Origin: Neisseria subflava
GTDB lineage: Bacteria; Pseudomonadota; Gammaproteobacteria; Burkholderiales; Neisseriaceae
Assembly: GCF_024205745.1 (NCBI RefSeq)
Contig: NZ_CP073117.1
Coordinates: 62,001 to 126,000 of the forward strand
Direction: 5' to 3'
Length of the DNA stretch: 64,000 nt
In this document: positions 1 through 8,915 of the stretch, in pieces
Position numbering within the stretch: position 1 is the stretch's first letter
Layout of the letters: every line of letters starts with the position of its first letter
Position numbers and translations under genes: made by a program
Notes under the pieces: model-generated
Databases searched by the model: none
Seen by the model: only the letters and a program-made list of their open reading frames with translations
Told to the model about the DNA's origin: nothing

Positions 1-599
1 GCCACAAAATCTTTGGTTTTGCCTTCATCGCCGTTATTCACTTTCAAACCATAACCGTACGCACCCAAAAAGGCGTAGCGGCCGTTGCCGGTGGTTTTCG
101 GGTTGGCCAAAACGATTTGCACGCCGTCTTTGGCCAAATCACCCCAGTCTTGAATGTGTTTCGGATTACCTTTGCGCACCAAGAAAACGACGTTGCTGGT
201 ATAAGGTACGGCATTGTCCGGCAGGCGCGTGTTCCAATCGGCTTTGACCAAACCTTTTTTCACCAAAAGCTCGATATCGGAAGTCTGGTTCATGGTCACC
301 ACATCGGCAGCCAAACCATTGGCGACAGCCAAAGCCTGCTTGCTGGAGCCGCCGTGCGACTGTTGGACTTCAACCGTCTGTCCACCGTTTTTTGCGGCAA
401 ACTCTTTTACAAATAAAGGATTGTATTCTTTATAAAAATCGCGGGCGACATCGTAGGAGACATTCAGCAATTTGACTTCGCCCCCCTTACCTCCGGCAGC
501 TTGAGAAGCATTGTCGGCGGATTGTTCGGCTTTTGGCGAGCACGCGCTCAAAGCCAGCGCGGCGGTCAAAGCGGCAAAAGAAAGCGTACGGATATTCAT
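1..599 (-). CDS. sbp: Sulfate ABC transporter substrate-binding lipoprotein (3' end outside window)
   Basis: Periplasmic binding component of a sulfate/thiosulfate ABC importer. The reading frame opens at an ATG at 599 and is still open at base 1, so only about 199 N-terminal residues are seen. The N-terminus is a lipoprotein signal ending in LSAC (Cys20), followed by a Ser/Ala-rich linker. The mature part begins KLLNVSYDVARDFY and contains QSHGGSSKQA and ADVVTMNQTSDIE, typical of the sulfate-binding (Sbp/CysP) family. A GGAGCC ribosome site lies just upstream. Transporter partners are not in the window. The lipid anchor is inferred from the lipobox; E. coli Sbp is a soluble periplasmic protein instead. 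Confidence 0.9.
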   Translation of the reverse strand, partial: MNIRTLSFAALTAALALSACSPKAEQSADNASQAAGGKGGEVKLLNVSYDVARDFYKEYNPLFVKEFAAKNGGQTVEVQQSHGGSSKQALAVANGLAADVVTMNQTSDIELLVKKGLVKADWNTRLPDNAVPYTSNVVFLVRKGNPKHIQDWGDLAKDGVQIVLANPKTTGNGRYAFLGAYGYGLKVNNGDEGKTKDFV

Positions 600-981
600 G
601 GTCGGCTCCTGTTAAAAATATGGGAGCACTTTATCGGGATTGGATGCAAACTGGAAATAATGTTTGCTTTCGCGTTTATCAGTTTTGGTTATATACAATC
701 CGGGCGGAAGTCGGGAAAAAATGCCCACACAGATAAGCATTACGATAAATTATATATACATCAATCAGATAAAGATTAAAGCAGCTATTTATACAAGATA
801 AACATACGTTGCAAACAGTATTACCCAATACGTCAGGCCGTCTGAAAATCCAATATAAATAATTATTTATAATTAAAAAAATATAATCCTTATTATTTAC
901 AAAAAATGCAAATAAGAGTAATGTTTCTACTCGCCAAAATACAAGGCCTTTCATTCAACAACAAAATGGAGTGTAGAAACT
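600..981. other. Intergenic region between sbp and the DUF4198 gene, with one uptake sequence
   Basis: Divergent, AT-rich promoter region of 382 bases. It holds one uptake sequence AGGCCGTCTGAA at 835-846 and an 18-bp perfect palindrome at 854-871. The small reading frames here have no ribosome site and no recognisable product, so I see no gene. Confidence 0.6.
854..871. promoter_or_regulatory. 18-bp AT-only palindrome, candidate operator
   Basis: TATAAATAATTATTTATA is perfectly self-complementary and lies 111 bases before the DUF4198 start, next to an uptake sequence. It could bind a dimeric regulator such as a Fur-family protein, but it does not closely match a known box, and AT-rich DNA yields such palindromes by chance. 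Confidence 0.3.
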
Positions 982-1812
982 ATGAAACAATGGATGCTTT
1001 TAGGATTGCTGGGATTGGGCGCAGTGGCGCAGGCGCACGATGTTTGGGTAGCCGCACCGACACATCAGCCTGCCGGCCAAATCCTGCATGCGGATTTGGG
1101 TTACAGCCATGACTTCCCCAATGTCGAAAAAATCGCCGACGACCGCGTACATATTTTCAAACCGCTGCAATTGACCGGCAGCTCAAAGAAAACCGTTGAT
1201 TTGGTAAATAAAGGCGAAAACTATCAATACGTTTCCAAAGCCGCTTTGCCTGAAGGTTCTTACTGGGTCAGCGCAACCTACAAACCGACTTTTTGGTCGA
1301 AAAACCAAGACGGCTGGAAACAGCAAACCTTAAAACAGCTGGCCGGTTCAACCTATTGCGAACAATCGCAAATGTTCGGCAAGAGCTTTGTCCAAGTGGG
1401 CAACGGCGCAGTTGATGAAGCTGTGTTGACCCGCCCTATCGGCCAAGAGCTGGAACTGGTTCCGCTGAAAAATCCTAACGAAGTCAAAGCCGGCGGTATT
1501 TTGCCGGTCAAAGTCCTGTACAAAGGCGAGCCTTTGGTTAAAGCCACCGTTACCGCCAGCTCGGACACTTTGGCCGAAATGGACTTGGAATCAACCCATG
1601 ACCACCGCGAGCCTCAAGGCTTCTCCGGCAAAACCGATAAAAACGGCGTGGTCAATGTGATTACGTTGATTGACGGCTTGTGGAAAATCAAAGTGGTGAA
1701 CGAGACCGATTACAGCGATAAAAGCGTATGCCAACAAGACAAAGCTTACGCAACGCTGATTGTGCCTGTCGGCACCAAACGCGCGGCTGCACGCCATGCC
1801 CATCAGCATTAA
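982..1812 (+). CDS. DUF4198 domain-containing periplasmic protein
   Basis: A 276-residue exported protein. Residues 1-18 form a signal peptide with likely cleavage after AQA, leaving a mature end starting HDVWV. The early His-Asp-x-Trp is typical of DUF4198 proteins, which are often found with nickel, cobalt or iron uptake genes; a metal-related role here is only inference. The C-terminus is rich in His (AARHAHQH), compatible with metal binding. The ATG at 982 is preceded by GGAG at a good distance. It is a single-gene unit, ended by the uptake-sequence hairpin at 1825-1852 that it shares with the convergent DUF5672 gene. Confidence 0.75.
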   Translation: MKQWMLLGLLGLGAVAQAHDVWVAAPTHQPAGQILHADLGYSHDFPNVEKIADDRVHIFKPLQLTGSSKKTVDLVNKGENYQYVSKAALPEGSYWVSATYKPTFWSKNQDGWKQQTLKQLAGSTYCEQSQMFGKSFVQVGNGAVDEAVLTRPIGQELELVPLKNPNEVKAGGILPVKVLYKGEPLVKATVTASSDTLAEMDLESTHDHREPQGFSGKTDKNGVVNVITLIDGLWKIKVVNETDYSDKSVCQQDKAYATLIVPVGTKRAAARHAHQH

Positions 1813-1824
1813 CAGCCATTAAAA

Positions 1825-1852
1825 AAGGCCGTCTGAACTTTCAGACGGCCTT
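1825..1852. terminator. Uptake-sequence hairpin, bidirectional terminator
   Basis: AAGGCCGTCTGAA and its complement separated by 2 bases, with A- and T-runs outside. It lies between convergent genes and serves both. Confidence 0.85.
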
Positions 1853-1855
1853 AAT

Positions 1856-2707
1856 TTATTCCCATTCATAACCCAAATTTCTAAAAAAACGGGAGTATGT
1901 TTCCAATTTATCCTCATTTAATTGGGCAAACCGGACACGGTTGCAGCCGGTCAAGACCACATTGCCCATCCAGTGCGCCCCAAAGACGCGCTCTAAAGGG
2001 ACATTCCTCATTTGATTGATAAACGGCACTTCTGAAGAAAATTGCGTAGCAATATTCGGAGGCGCGAATTTCAAACCCAAGTCCTGCAATCTATAACGGT
2101 GTTGTGCCGTCAAAAACATATCTTCGTGGTGCAGCCGTACCAGCCATTCCATATCGGCAATTTTTTCGTCTTTCGGCGGTAAAGGCGGTCGGATTTCTAC
2201 ATTTAAGCCCAGTTGTCGCGGCATGGTTAAAAGCCGTCTGCTGCGCAGGCTGAAACCGCCGTTCTGCGGCTCATCAAAATTCGGAGAAATCTGAATCAGA
2301 TGTTGTTTGGCCAAATATTGGTCGGTTCCCTTCAGGAAAAACTGCCCGTCGGCTTCGGTTTCCAACAAAATCGGCAAAGGTGCGCCGATATAGTCATATT
2401 CCCGATAGGCATCCTGCCAGTTTTGACCGTTCAACACCCAGCCGTCATTTTGAACAATCAAACAATAATCAGTATCGATGTAATACATCAGTTGGTACAA
2501 AACAAACAGATTGTATTCCAGATAACCGAATTTCCGGCAAGGCTGATGTCGGATATTCTCCGGCAAACCTTGCGGACAGCTCGGGCTAATCAGCAATCCA
2601 CGGCTGCCAGGCAATTCGGCACAGCTGCGGACAATGGCATACATCGTGCCCTCGGTATAAGAATCTGCGCCGGTAATACCAACCACGGTAATGTCAGTAA
2701 AACTCAT
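1856..2707 (-). CDS. DUF5672 family protein (glycosyltransferase-like)
   Basis: A 283-residue cytoplasmic protein with no signal peptide. Central motifs YCLIVQNDGWVL, YDYIGAP and QNGGFSLRSR match the DUF5672 family, which is usually associated with glycan synthesis genes and resembles nucleotide-sugar transferases. The QNDG segment could be the equivalent of a DxD-type site, which is inference. The ATG at 2707 was chosen because GGGGA lies 8 bases ahead; an in-frame TTG sits directly before it. There are no glycan genes beside it: upstream is mutS and downstream the DUF4198 gene. Donor and acceptor are unknown. Confidence 0.7.
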   Translation of the reverse strand: MSFTDITVVGITGADSYTEGTMYAIVRSCAELPGSRGLLISPSCPQGLPENIRHQPCRKFGYLEYNLFVLYQLMYYIDTDYCLIVQNDGWVLNGQNWQDAYREYDYIGAPLPILLETEADGQFFLKGTDQYLAKQHLIQISPNFDEPQNGGFSLRSRRLLTMPRQLGLNVEIRPPLPPKDEKIADMEWLVRLHHEDMFLTAQHRYRLQDLGLKFAPPNIATQFSSEVPFINQMRNVPLERVFGAHWMGNVVLTGCNRVRFAQLNEDKLETYSRFFRNLGYEWE

Positions 2708-2744
2708 CAATATGTTCCCCTGTTTCAGACGGCCTTTGAGTTAT

Positions 2745-5345
2745 TTACGACGCCTTATTGCAAATATCTTTCAAGCGATATAAGGCATCCAAGGCTTCGC
2801 GCGGCGTGAGGTTGTCGGGCTGAATTTGCGCCAACGCTTCAGCCAATTCATTGTTCTGCAAATGATTGACAGGCTCAACTTCTTGTTCTTTCCCTTCCTC
2901 ATCTGCCCCATTTTCAGACGGCATGGCGCTGAAAATATCCAACTGCGGACGGTTGGCGGCGGCTTGGTTTTCCAAATCGTTTAAATGCTTTTGAGCCGCT
3001 TTCAAAGCGCGGTTGGGCAGACCTGCGAGTTTGGCAACGGCGATACCGTAGCTTTTGCTGGCAGGACCGGGCTCGATATGGTGGAGGAAAACGATGTCTT
3101 GGCCTTGCTCAAGTGCGGAGAGGTGCATATTGACTGCCGTTGCGTGGGCTTCGGGCAGTTTGGTCAACTCGAAATAGTGGGTGGCAAAGAGGCTGAAGGA
3201 TTTGTTTTTTTGCAGCAAATGTTCGGCAATGGCTTGGGCAAGGGCGAGGCCGTCAAAAGTCGACGTGCCGCGACCGACTTCGTCCATAAGGACGAGGGAT
3301 TGCTCGGTAGCGTGGTGGAGGATGTAGGCAGTTTCGCTCATTTCGACCATGAAGGTGGAGCGGTTGGAAGCTAAGTCGTCCGATGCGCCGATACGGGTAA
3401 AGATTTGGTCGATGGGGCCGATTTGGGCTGAATCGGCGGGGACGAAGCTGCCGGTGTGCGCCATGAGGACAATATGGGCGACTTGGCGCATGTAGGTGGA
3501 TTTGCCGCCCATGTTAGGGCCGGTTAAAAGCATAAGGCGGTGTTTGTGGTCGAGGCGGGTGTGGTTGGCGGTGAAGTGGCGCACTTGTTGCTCGACGACA
3601 GGATGGCGGCCGTTTTCGATATGGATGATGGGGTAGTCGGCGAACTCAGGACAAACGAAACCGCGTTCGGCAGCAATGGCGGCAAACGTAGAAAGTACGT
3701 CGAGGGCGGCGGCGGCTTTGGCTGCTTTTTGAAGCTGTGGCAAGGCCGTCTGAACTTCTTTCAGCAAGGCTTCAAACAGGCGTTTTTCTAATGCCAATGC
3801 CTGCTCTTGCGCGGTCAGGACTTTGTCTTCGAAGGTTTTGAGTTCGGGCGTGATGAAGCGTTCGGCGTTTTTGAGAGTCTGGCGGCGTTGGTAGTCGACG
3901 GGGGCTTGTTCGGCTTGAACTTTGGATAGCTCGATGTAGAAGCCGTGGACGCGGTTGAACTCGACTTTGAGGGTGGAGAGGCCGGTGCGTTCGCGTTCGC
4001 GCGCTTCAAGCTCAAGCAGGAATTCGTCGCCGTGGTTTTGGATGTGGCGCAACTCGTCAAGTTCTGCGCAATAGCCTTGGTTGATGACGCCGCCGTCTTT
4101 GAGCCAGACGGCGGGTTCGGGCATCACGGCGGCTTTGAGGGTTTCGGCGACGGGCAGGGTTTCGGGGAAAACGGCTTTGAGGGTTTCCAACAGGCTGCTG
4201 CCTGAAGCGGACAATTCGATTTCGGACAGGGCAAACAGGCTATCGCGCAGGGCGGCGAGGTCGCGCGGACGTGCATTGCCCACGGCGATGCGGGCGGCGA
4301 TGCGTTCGATGTCTGCGATGTTTTTCAGACGACCTTGCAGGGTTTCGTATTGCGAACCCAATGCGGCAACGGCTTCTTGGCGGGCGCGGATGTGGGCGCG
4401 GCTGCGTAAGGGGTGGTGCAGCCAGAGTGCCAAGAGGCGGCTGCCCATGTGGGTGGCGCAACTGTCGAGTATGGAAAACAGGGTCGGCGATTTTTTGCCG
4501 GAGAGGGTTTGCGTGATTTCGAGATTGCGGCGCGTGGCGGCGTCCATGCCGATATATTGGCTGTCGGTTTCGAGCGAAATGCCGTCGAGGTGTTGCGGCA
4601 TCAGGTTTTGCGTCAGGCGGATGTAGTTCAACAACGCTCCCGCCGCGCCGACGGCGGCTTCGTGTTCCTTGCCGTCCAAACCGAAGCCGTGCAGGTCTTG
4701 GCAGCCGAAGTATTCGGTCAGCAACTTCGCGCCCGCCTCGGCGGCAAACTGCCATGAGTTCAGGCGCGTGATGTTGGCAGAAGTTGCATGAAAACCGTCA
4801 GGCAGGCTTTTGCCTTCGGGCAACAGGATTTCCGCCGCCTGCAAACGCGCTAGCTCGTCGGCAAGTTTGTCCGCCGTCGTCAGCTTGGTTTTGAATTCGC
4901 CGCTTTGCAAAGATGCCCACGCGATGGCGATGTGTTTTTTATCCGCGTTCACCGCCGCAATGCGGTTGGTTTCCTTGTCTTCCAAAAACGCCGCGTCGGT
5001 CAGCGTGCCGGGCGTTACGATGCGCACGACTTTGCGCTCCACCGGTCCTTTACCCGCGCCGACTTCGCCCACCTGCTCGCACACCGCCACGCTTTTGCCC
5101 ATCTTCACCAGCCGCGCCAAATACTGCTCCGCCGCGTGAAACGGCACGCCCGCCATCTTAATCGGCACGCCGTCCATCTGCCCACGCGTGGTCAGGGTGA
5201 TGTCCAGCAGCTTCGCCGCTTCCACCGCATCATCCAAAAACAACTCGTAGAAGTCGCCCATACGGTAAAACACCAGCTTGTCGGCGTGTTGCGATTTGAT
5301 GGCGAGATACTGCTGCATCATCGGGGAGACGGTGGGTTTGGACAT
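2745..5345 (-). CDS. mutS: DNA mismatch repair protein MutS
   Basis: Recognises mispairs and small loops and starts MutL-dependent repair. At 866 residues it is the normal MutS length. The N-terminal mismatch-binding domain carries the Phe-x-Glu wedge (GDFYELF, near residue 30). The ATPase domain has Walker [10 protein letters not shown] near residue 620, Walker [13 protein letters not shown] and the conserved ATHYFELT. Uptake sequences lie inside the gene near 2920 and 3750. The gene stands alone, between DUF5672 and DUF4424 genes, with hairpins on its upstream side. Loss of MutS raises phase-variation rates in Neisseria; this copy is intact. Confidence 0.98.
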   Translation of the reverse strand: MSKPTVSPMMQQYLAIKSQHADKLVFYRMGDFYELFLDDAVEAAKLLDITLTTRGQMDGVPIKMAGVPFHAAEQYLARLVKMGKSVAVCEQVGEVGAGKGPVERKVVRIVTPGTLTDAAFLEDKETNRIAAVNADKKHIAIAWASLQSGEFKTKLTTADKLADELARLQAAEILLPEGKSLPDGFHATSANITRLNSWQFAAEAGAKLLTEYFGCQDLHGFGLDGKEHEAAVGAAGALLNYIRLTQNLMPQHLDGISLETDSQYIGMDAATRRNLEITQTLSGKKSPTLFSILDSCATHMGSRLLALWLHHPLRSRAHIRARQEAVAALGSQYETLQGRLKNIADIERIAARIAVGNARPRDLAALRDSLFALSEIELSASGSSLLETLKAVFPETLPVAETLKAAVMPEPAVWLKDGGVINQGYCAELDELRHIQNHGDEFLLELEARERERTGLSTLKVEFNRVHGFYIELSKVQAEQAPVDYQRRQTLKNAERFITPELKTFEDKVLTAQEQALALEKRLFEALLKEVQTALPQLQKAAKAAAALDVLSTFAAIAAERGFVCPEFADYPIIHIENGRHPVVEQQVRHFTANHTRLDHKHRLMLLTGPNMGGKSTYMRQVAHIVLMAHTGSFVPADSAQIGPIDQIFTRIGASDDLASNRSTFMVEMSETAYILHHATEQSLVLMDEVGRGTSTFDGLALAQAIAEHLLQKNKSFSLFATHYFELTKLPEAHATAVNMHLSALEQGQDIVFLHHIEPGPASKSYGIAVAKLAGLPNRALKAAQKHLNDLENQAAANRPQLDIFSAMPSENGADEEGKEQEVEPVNHLQNNELAEALAQIQPDNLTPREALDALYRLKDICNKAS

Positions 5346-5381
5346 GGAAAAACCTTAGAAACGCAAAAGCGTTATTGTAAC

Positions 5382-5426
5382 AAAAGGCCGTCTGAAAACC
5401 TAAAATAAGGTTTCAGACGGCCTTTT
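5382..5426. terminator. Uptake-sequence hairpin terminator
   Basis: Paired uptake sequences with an AAAAGGCC...GGCCTTTT stem extended by four bases on the loop side. It follows the DUF4424 stop and separates that gene from mutS. Confidence 0.85.
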
Positions 5427-5443
5427 ATGTATGCCAAATAAGA

Positions 5444-6385
5444 TTAGTTATACACGAAAATAATGTCTAAGTCTTTCTTCGGCAGGAAATTTTCTTTGAC
5501 TGCTTGGAAGCGGTTCGGCCCTACTTTGCGCAGGGATTTGTCCCAGCAGAGTGAAATTACGGTATTGGGCTCACGGTCTATGGTCAAGGTGAATTTACCG
5601 ATAGGTTTTGCCCAATTGGCACCCGTGGTCAGGATATAGCCCAAATGGTGATAGAACTTTGAACCTTCTTTCACATTTTTAAAGTTGTTGAGGAAGTTTT
5701 CATCCATGCAGTAAGCGTCTATAAATGCTTTGCTGTCTTTGGCTTTGAGCGAAGGCAGGAAGCTGCCGCCAACCAACGGGGTGTATTGGTGTTTGATTTC
5801 GGTAATGCTGCCGGCTTTAAAGGTTTGCTTCCAGCTGTAAATAATCTGCGCCGACCAATCGGGCAGTTCATCCGTCTGTTTGGGCAGCATGGATTGGACT
5901 TTGGCGGAGCGGCAGGCTCCGATTTTGCTGCCGATTTTTTCACCGTCTTGCTTTTGCGTCCAAGGGTGCATCAGTTCCTGATCGCTCAAACCGCATTTTT
6001 TCAAATCGGCGGTCACGTCCACCAGCAAGCCGTTACGCCGTTCAAAATAGGCACGGACGTGGGTTTGCGGGCGGACAGGTTTGCCGTCGGCGTAAATTCG
6101 GAAGCTGTCAACCAAGCCTTTGGTGTCGGCAAAGTCGTAATCGATGAAAGCAGGAACAATCGGCAAAGGGAAAAGGACGGTTTCGGTAATGTCTTGCGAG
6201 GAGGTGTTTTTAAACCGGTAATGCACGCGAATCTGGTATTCGCTGATGTACAAATCTTCGCTCTGCATATCGATATGCGGATTTTTCAGATATTTGATGC
6301 CGCTTGTGCTGACTGTACCCGTGCTGTCGTTGGCATGGGCTGCTCCGGCAAGCAGGAGGAGCAAGATTAAAGCTTTTTGTTTCAT
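5444..6385 (-). CDS. DUF4424 domain-containing exported protein
   Basis: A 313-residue protein with a signal peptide at residues 1-18 (MKQKALILLLLLAGAAHA). The mature protein has a beta-rich DUF4424-like fold: EDLYISEYQIRVHYRFKN, TVLFPLPIVP and a late SLCWDKSLRKVGPNRFQ segment. It is probably periplasmic. Four cysteines (two in the KKCGLSD and GACRS segments, one in AYCMDE and one in SLCWD) could form disulfides. Function is unknown. It is a single-gene unit with uptake-sequence hairpins at both ends. Confidence 0.7.
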   Translation of the reverse strand: MKQKALILLLLLAGAAHANDSTGTVSTSGIKYLKNPHIDMQSEDLYISEYQIRVHYRFKNTSSQDITETVLFPLPIVPAFIDYDFADTKGLVDSFRIYADGKPVRPQTHVRAYFERRNGLLVDVTADLKKCGLSDQELMHPWTQKQDGEKIGSKIGACRSAKVQSMLPKQTDELPDWSAQIIYSWKQTFKAGSITEIKHQYTPLVGGSFLPSLKAKDSKAFIDAYCMDENFLNNFKNVKEGSKFYHHLGYILTTGANWAKPIGKFTLTIDREPNTVISLCWDKSLRKVGPNRFQAVKENFLPKKDLDIIFVYN

Positions 6386-6404
6386 GATTTAACCCCTTTG
6401 AAAC

Positions 6405-6436
6405 AGGCCGTCTGAAAAACAGGTTTCAGACGGCCT
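6405..6436. terminator. Uptake-sequence hairpin terminator
   Basis: Inverted uptake-sequence pair after panC and before the DUF4424 gene start. Confidence 0.8.
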
Positions 6437-6453
6437 TTAACAGCAGCTTGGTT

Positions 6454-7290
6454 TTAAGCCAAAGCCACTTCCAAATTATCAATCAGGCGCGTGGTACCCA
6501 AACGGGCGGCGGCAAGCACCACCAATTCTTTATCGCCGACATGAGCCACTGCCAAGTTGTGTGCATGGCGGATTTCAACGTAATCAACCACCCAGCCGGC
6601 ATCGGTCAAACGGCGGATACATTCAGTTTCAAGCTGGGCGTAATCCAGATTGCCGTTTTTCAAGGCGGCGGCAATGTTTTGCAACTCTTGATAGAGGCGA
6701 GGCGCTTCTGCGCGTTCTGCTTCACTCAAATATTGGTTGCGGCTGGAAAGTGCCAGGCCGTCTGAAGCGCGGCCGGTGTCGACCGGAACGATTTCGATAT
6801 TGAAATTCAAGTCTTCGACAAAGCCTTTGATAATCGCCAGCTGCTGATAGTCTTTTTTGCCGAAGCAGGCGGTATCAGGTTGAACAATGTTGAACAACTT
6901 GGTCACAACGGTCGCCACGCCGCGGAAATGGCCCGGGCGGAATTTGCCGCACAATTCGTTTTGCAGGTATGGAGGCTCGACATTGAAACGCTGTTCCACA
7001 TTCGGATACAGCTCTTTTTCATCAGGCGCGAACACGACGGCAACGCCTTCACCCACCAATTTGTCGGCATCTTGCTGCAAAGTGCGCGGATATTTGTCGA
7101 AATCTTCGCCTTGTCCGAATTGCAGGCGGTTGACAAAAATACTGACCACAACGTTATCGGCACGTTTTTTTGCTTCGCGCACCAGCGCAAGATGGCCTTC
7201 GTGCAAATTGCCCATGGTCGGTACAAATGCCACTTTTCCGGCAGTTTTGCGCCACTCGCGCAATTCTTTAATCGTATGAATGATTTGCAT
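6454..7290 (-). CDS. panC: Pantothenate synthetase (pantoate--beta-alanine ligase)
   Basis: Joins pantoate and beta-alanine with ATP to give pantothenate, the precursor of coenzyme A. At 278 residues it is the usual length. The HIGH-like motif is [15 protein letters not shown] near residues 25-39, followed by [21 protein letters not shown], and the KMSKS-equivalent region is [10 protein letters not shown]. An internal uptake sequence falls in the [11 protein letters not shown] segment. The pathway partner panB lies upstream on the same strand, but a terminator hairpin and a MITE now separate them, so co-transcription is doubtful. Confidence 0.97.
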   Translation of the reverse strand: MQIIHTIKELREWRKTAGKVAFVPTMGNLHEGHLALVREAKKRADNVVVSIFVNRLQFGQGEDFDKYPRTLQQDADKLVGEGVAVVFAPDEKELYPNVEQRFNVEPPYLQNELCGKFRPGHFRGVATVVTKLFNIVQPDTACFGKKDYQQLAIIKGFVEDLNFNIEIVPVDTGRASDGLALSSRNQYLSEAERAEAPRLYQELQNIAAALKNGNLDYAQLETECIRRLTDAGWVVDYVEIRHAHNLAVAHVGDKELVVLAAARLGTTRLIDNLEVALA

Positions 7291-7369
7291 GGTTTGAAAA
7301 ATCCTTTATCTTTTCCGCCGTTTCATCAACGGAAATCACGCGCCGATTATACGCTTTTATTCATCAAAA

Positions 7370-7399
7370 AGACCGTCTGAAATAAGTTTCAGACGGCCT
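7370..7399. terminator. Imperfect uptake-sequence hairpin next to the MITE
   Basis: GACCGTCTGAAA pairs with TTTCAGACGGCC with one mismatch. Removing the MITE and one target copy restores a terminator followed by T-runs for panB. Confidence 0.7.
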
Positions 7400-7579
7400 G
7401 AGACCTTTGCAAAAATAGTCTGTTAACGAAATTTGACGCATAAAAATGCGCCAAAAAATTTTCAATTGACTAAAACCCTCCTAATATTGAGCAAAAAGTA
7501 GGAAAATCAGAAAGGTTTTGCATTTTGAAAATGAGATTGAGCATAAAATTTTAGTAACCTATGTTATTGCAAAGGTCTC
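7400..7579. mobile_element. AT-rich 180-bp MITE (ATR-like)
   Basis: A non-coding AT-rich element with terminal inverted repeats GAGACCTTTGCAA at both ends and 5-bp direct repeats GGCCT at 7395-7399 and 7580-7584. The termini match those of the IS5-family element at 12175-13391, so it is probably mobilised by that transposase. Size and composition fit the AT-rich repeat described in meningococcal genomes, but I cannot confirm identity. It contains no reading frame of note. Confidence 0.8.
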
Positions 7580-7594
7580 GGCCTGGTTTTTATT

Positions 7595-8359
7595 TTATCC
7601 GGCAAACGTATGTTCGACAGATGGGAACGTTTTTGCTTTGACTTCGTCCACATAGGCTTTGACCGCAGCTTGAACGCTGTCTTTGCCCTGCATAAAGTTT
7701 TTCACGAATTTGGCGGTTTTACCGGGAAAGATGCCGAGCATATCGTGCATCACCAAAACTTGACCGTCACAATCCACGCCTGCGCCAATACCGATGGTCG
7801 GGCAAGAAACTGTCTCGGTCACTTTTTTCGCTAATTCCGCAGGAACGCATTCCATCAATACGATTGCCGCACCTGCCGCATCATGCGCTTTGGCGTCGTT
7901 GAGCAACGCTTCTGCCTTGTCGCCGCGGCCTTGAACTTTATAGCCGCCAAATGCAAACACGGATTGCGGAGTCAGGCCGATGTGGGCGCAAACAGGGATA
8001 CCGCGCATTTGCAGAAATTCAGTGGTCTCCGCCATCCAGACACCGCCTTCGAGCTTGACCATATGCGCGCCGGCTGCCATCAACTCTGCCGCTGCCGCAA
8101 ATGCCTGCTCTTTGCTCTGCTGATATGCGCCAAACGGCAAATCACTGACAATCATGGCATTTTTAGTACCACGAGCCACACATTCAGTGTGGTAGCACAT
8201 ATCCTGCAAGCTCACCGGTAAAGTGGACTGACGACCTTGCACCGCCATACCTAAAGAATCGCCGACCAGCAATACATCTACGCCGGCATTGTCCATCAGC
8301 GCGGCAAAGCTGGATTCATAAGCGGTCAGCATGGCGATTTTTTCGCCCTCTGCTTTCAT
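7595..8359 (-). CDS. panB: Ketopantoate hydroxymethyltransferase (5' frame break)
   Basis: Transfers a hydroxymethyl group from methylene-tetrahydrofolate to 2-ketoisovalerate, giving ketopantoate for coenzyme A synthesis. The barrel core is complete: [10 protein letters not shown] and [10 protein letters not shown] (metal/substrate site), [10 protein letters not shown] and ECVPAEL. From the ATG at 8359 the product has 254 residues, but the expected family N-terminus MITVNTLQK is encoded just upstream (from 8385) one base out of frame. That 9-codon frame stops at a TGA overlapping the 8359 ATG (ATGA). Translation may restart there, or the break may be a mutation or sequence error. Confidence 0.93.
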   Translation of the reverse strand: MKAEGEKIAMLTAYESSFAALMDNAGVDVLLVGDSLGMAVQGRQSTLPVSLQDMCYHTECVARGTKNAMIVSDLPFGAYQQSKEQAFAAAAELMAAGAHMVKLEGGVWMAETTEFLQMRGIPVCAHIGLTPQSVFAFGGYKVQGRGDKAEALLNDAKAHDAAGAAIVLMECVPAELAKKVTETVSCPTIGIGAGVDCDGQVLVMHDMLGIFPGKTAKFVKNFMQGKDSVQAAVKAYVDEVKAKTFPSVEHTFAG

Positions 8360-8385
8360 TTTTGCAAAGTGTTTACGGTAATCAT
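8359..8385 (-). other. Out-of-frame remnant of the panB start, a 9-codon frame
   Basis: ATG at 8385 encodes MITVNTLQK and then TGA at 8358-8356. The A5 tract at 8359-8363 needs one more A to join the panB frame. The residues match the N-terminal segment I recall for neisserial PanB and align with the start of E. coli PanB (ASLQK), so this is likely the old start. Confidence 0.7.
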
Positions 8386-8477
8386 GTGTTTTGTGTGTTC
8401 CGCCCGACGGGCAGCCCTTTGTTGTAATGGAAACGCGGTATTATAAGGTCTGCTCTTAAAATATCAAAGCATAAGCA

Positions 8478-8509
8478 AAAAGCCCGACTGCTTTCACAAT
8501 CGGGCTTTT
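8478..8509 (-). terminator. Terminator of the tRNA-Thr unit
   Basis: Ten-bp stem AAAAGCCCGA/TCGGGCTTTT with a 12-base loop, just after the second tRNA on the minus strand. It is not built from uptake sequences. Confidence 0.85.
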
Positions 8510-8512
8510 AAT

Positions 8513-8588
8513 TGGTGCCGGCACCAAGAGTCGAACTCGGGACCCCCTGATTACAAGTCAGGTGCTCTACCAACTGAGCTATACCGGC
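8513..8588 (-). tRNA. tRNA-Thr (UGU)
   Basis: A 76-base cloverleaf including an encoded 3' CCA. The acceptor is GCCGGTA/TGCCGGC, the anticodon stem CCTGA/TCAGG and the loop CTTGTAA, giving anticodon UGU; the T loop is TTCGACT. It is identical to the copy at 8625-8700. Confidence 0.97.
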
Positions 8589-8624
8589 TTACTGGAATGC
8601 CTTGCGGCACCATCAGTCTTTAAC

Positions 8625-8700
8625 TGGTGCCGGCACCAAGAGTCGAACTCGGGACCCCCTGATTACAAGTCAGGTGCTCTACCAACTGAGCTATACCGGC
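8625..8700 (-). tRNA. tRNA-Thr (UGU), first copy of a tandem pair
   Basis: Same 76 bases as the gene at 8513-8588 and separated from it by 36 bases. It is nearer the promoter. The tandem arrangement implies one precursor processed into two tRNAs. Confidence 0.97.
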
Positions 8701-8712
8701 AAGGAAGTCGGC

Positions 8713-8741
8713 ATTATGCCGATAAGTTCCCATCTTGGCAA
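8713..8741 (-). promoter_or_regulatory. Sigma-70 promoter of the tRNA-Thr pair
   Basis: On the minus strand, -35 TTGCCA (8741-8736), a 17-base spacer and -10 CATAAT (8718-8713), 12 bases before the first tRNA. Confidence 0.7.
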
Positions 8742-8915
8742 GCATTTTAAAACAAAGTTACTTACGAAATTATCAAAACCAATGATTTTAAAGAAAATTA
8801 AATCCCTGCTTTATCTTTCCATCCAACACACACAAAGGCTGTCTGAAAACCGCCCCAGCGCAAAACATCATTGTTTCTGTTAAAATAACGCCTTTTATAT
8901 CTTTCGTCTGCACCC

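Noticed and set aside
479-486. Run of six C in sbp as a phase-variation tract
   Set aside because: Six is below the length usually needed for frequent slippage in Neisseria, and the frame is open.
679-954. Minus-strand 91-residue frame upstream of the DUF4198 gene
   Set aside because: It reads through an uptake sequence and AT-rich promoter DNA and has no ribosome site or known domain.
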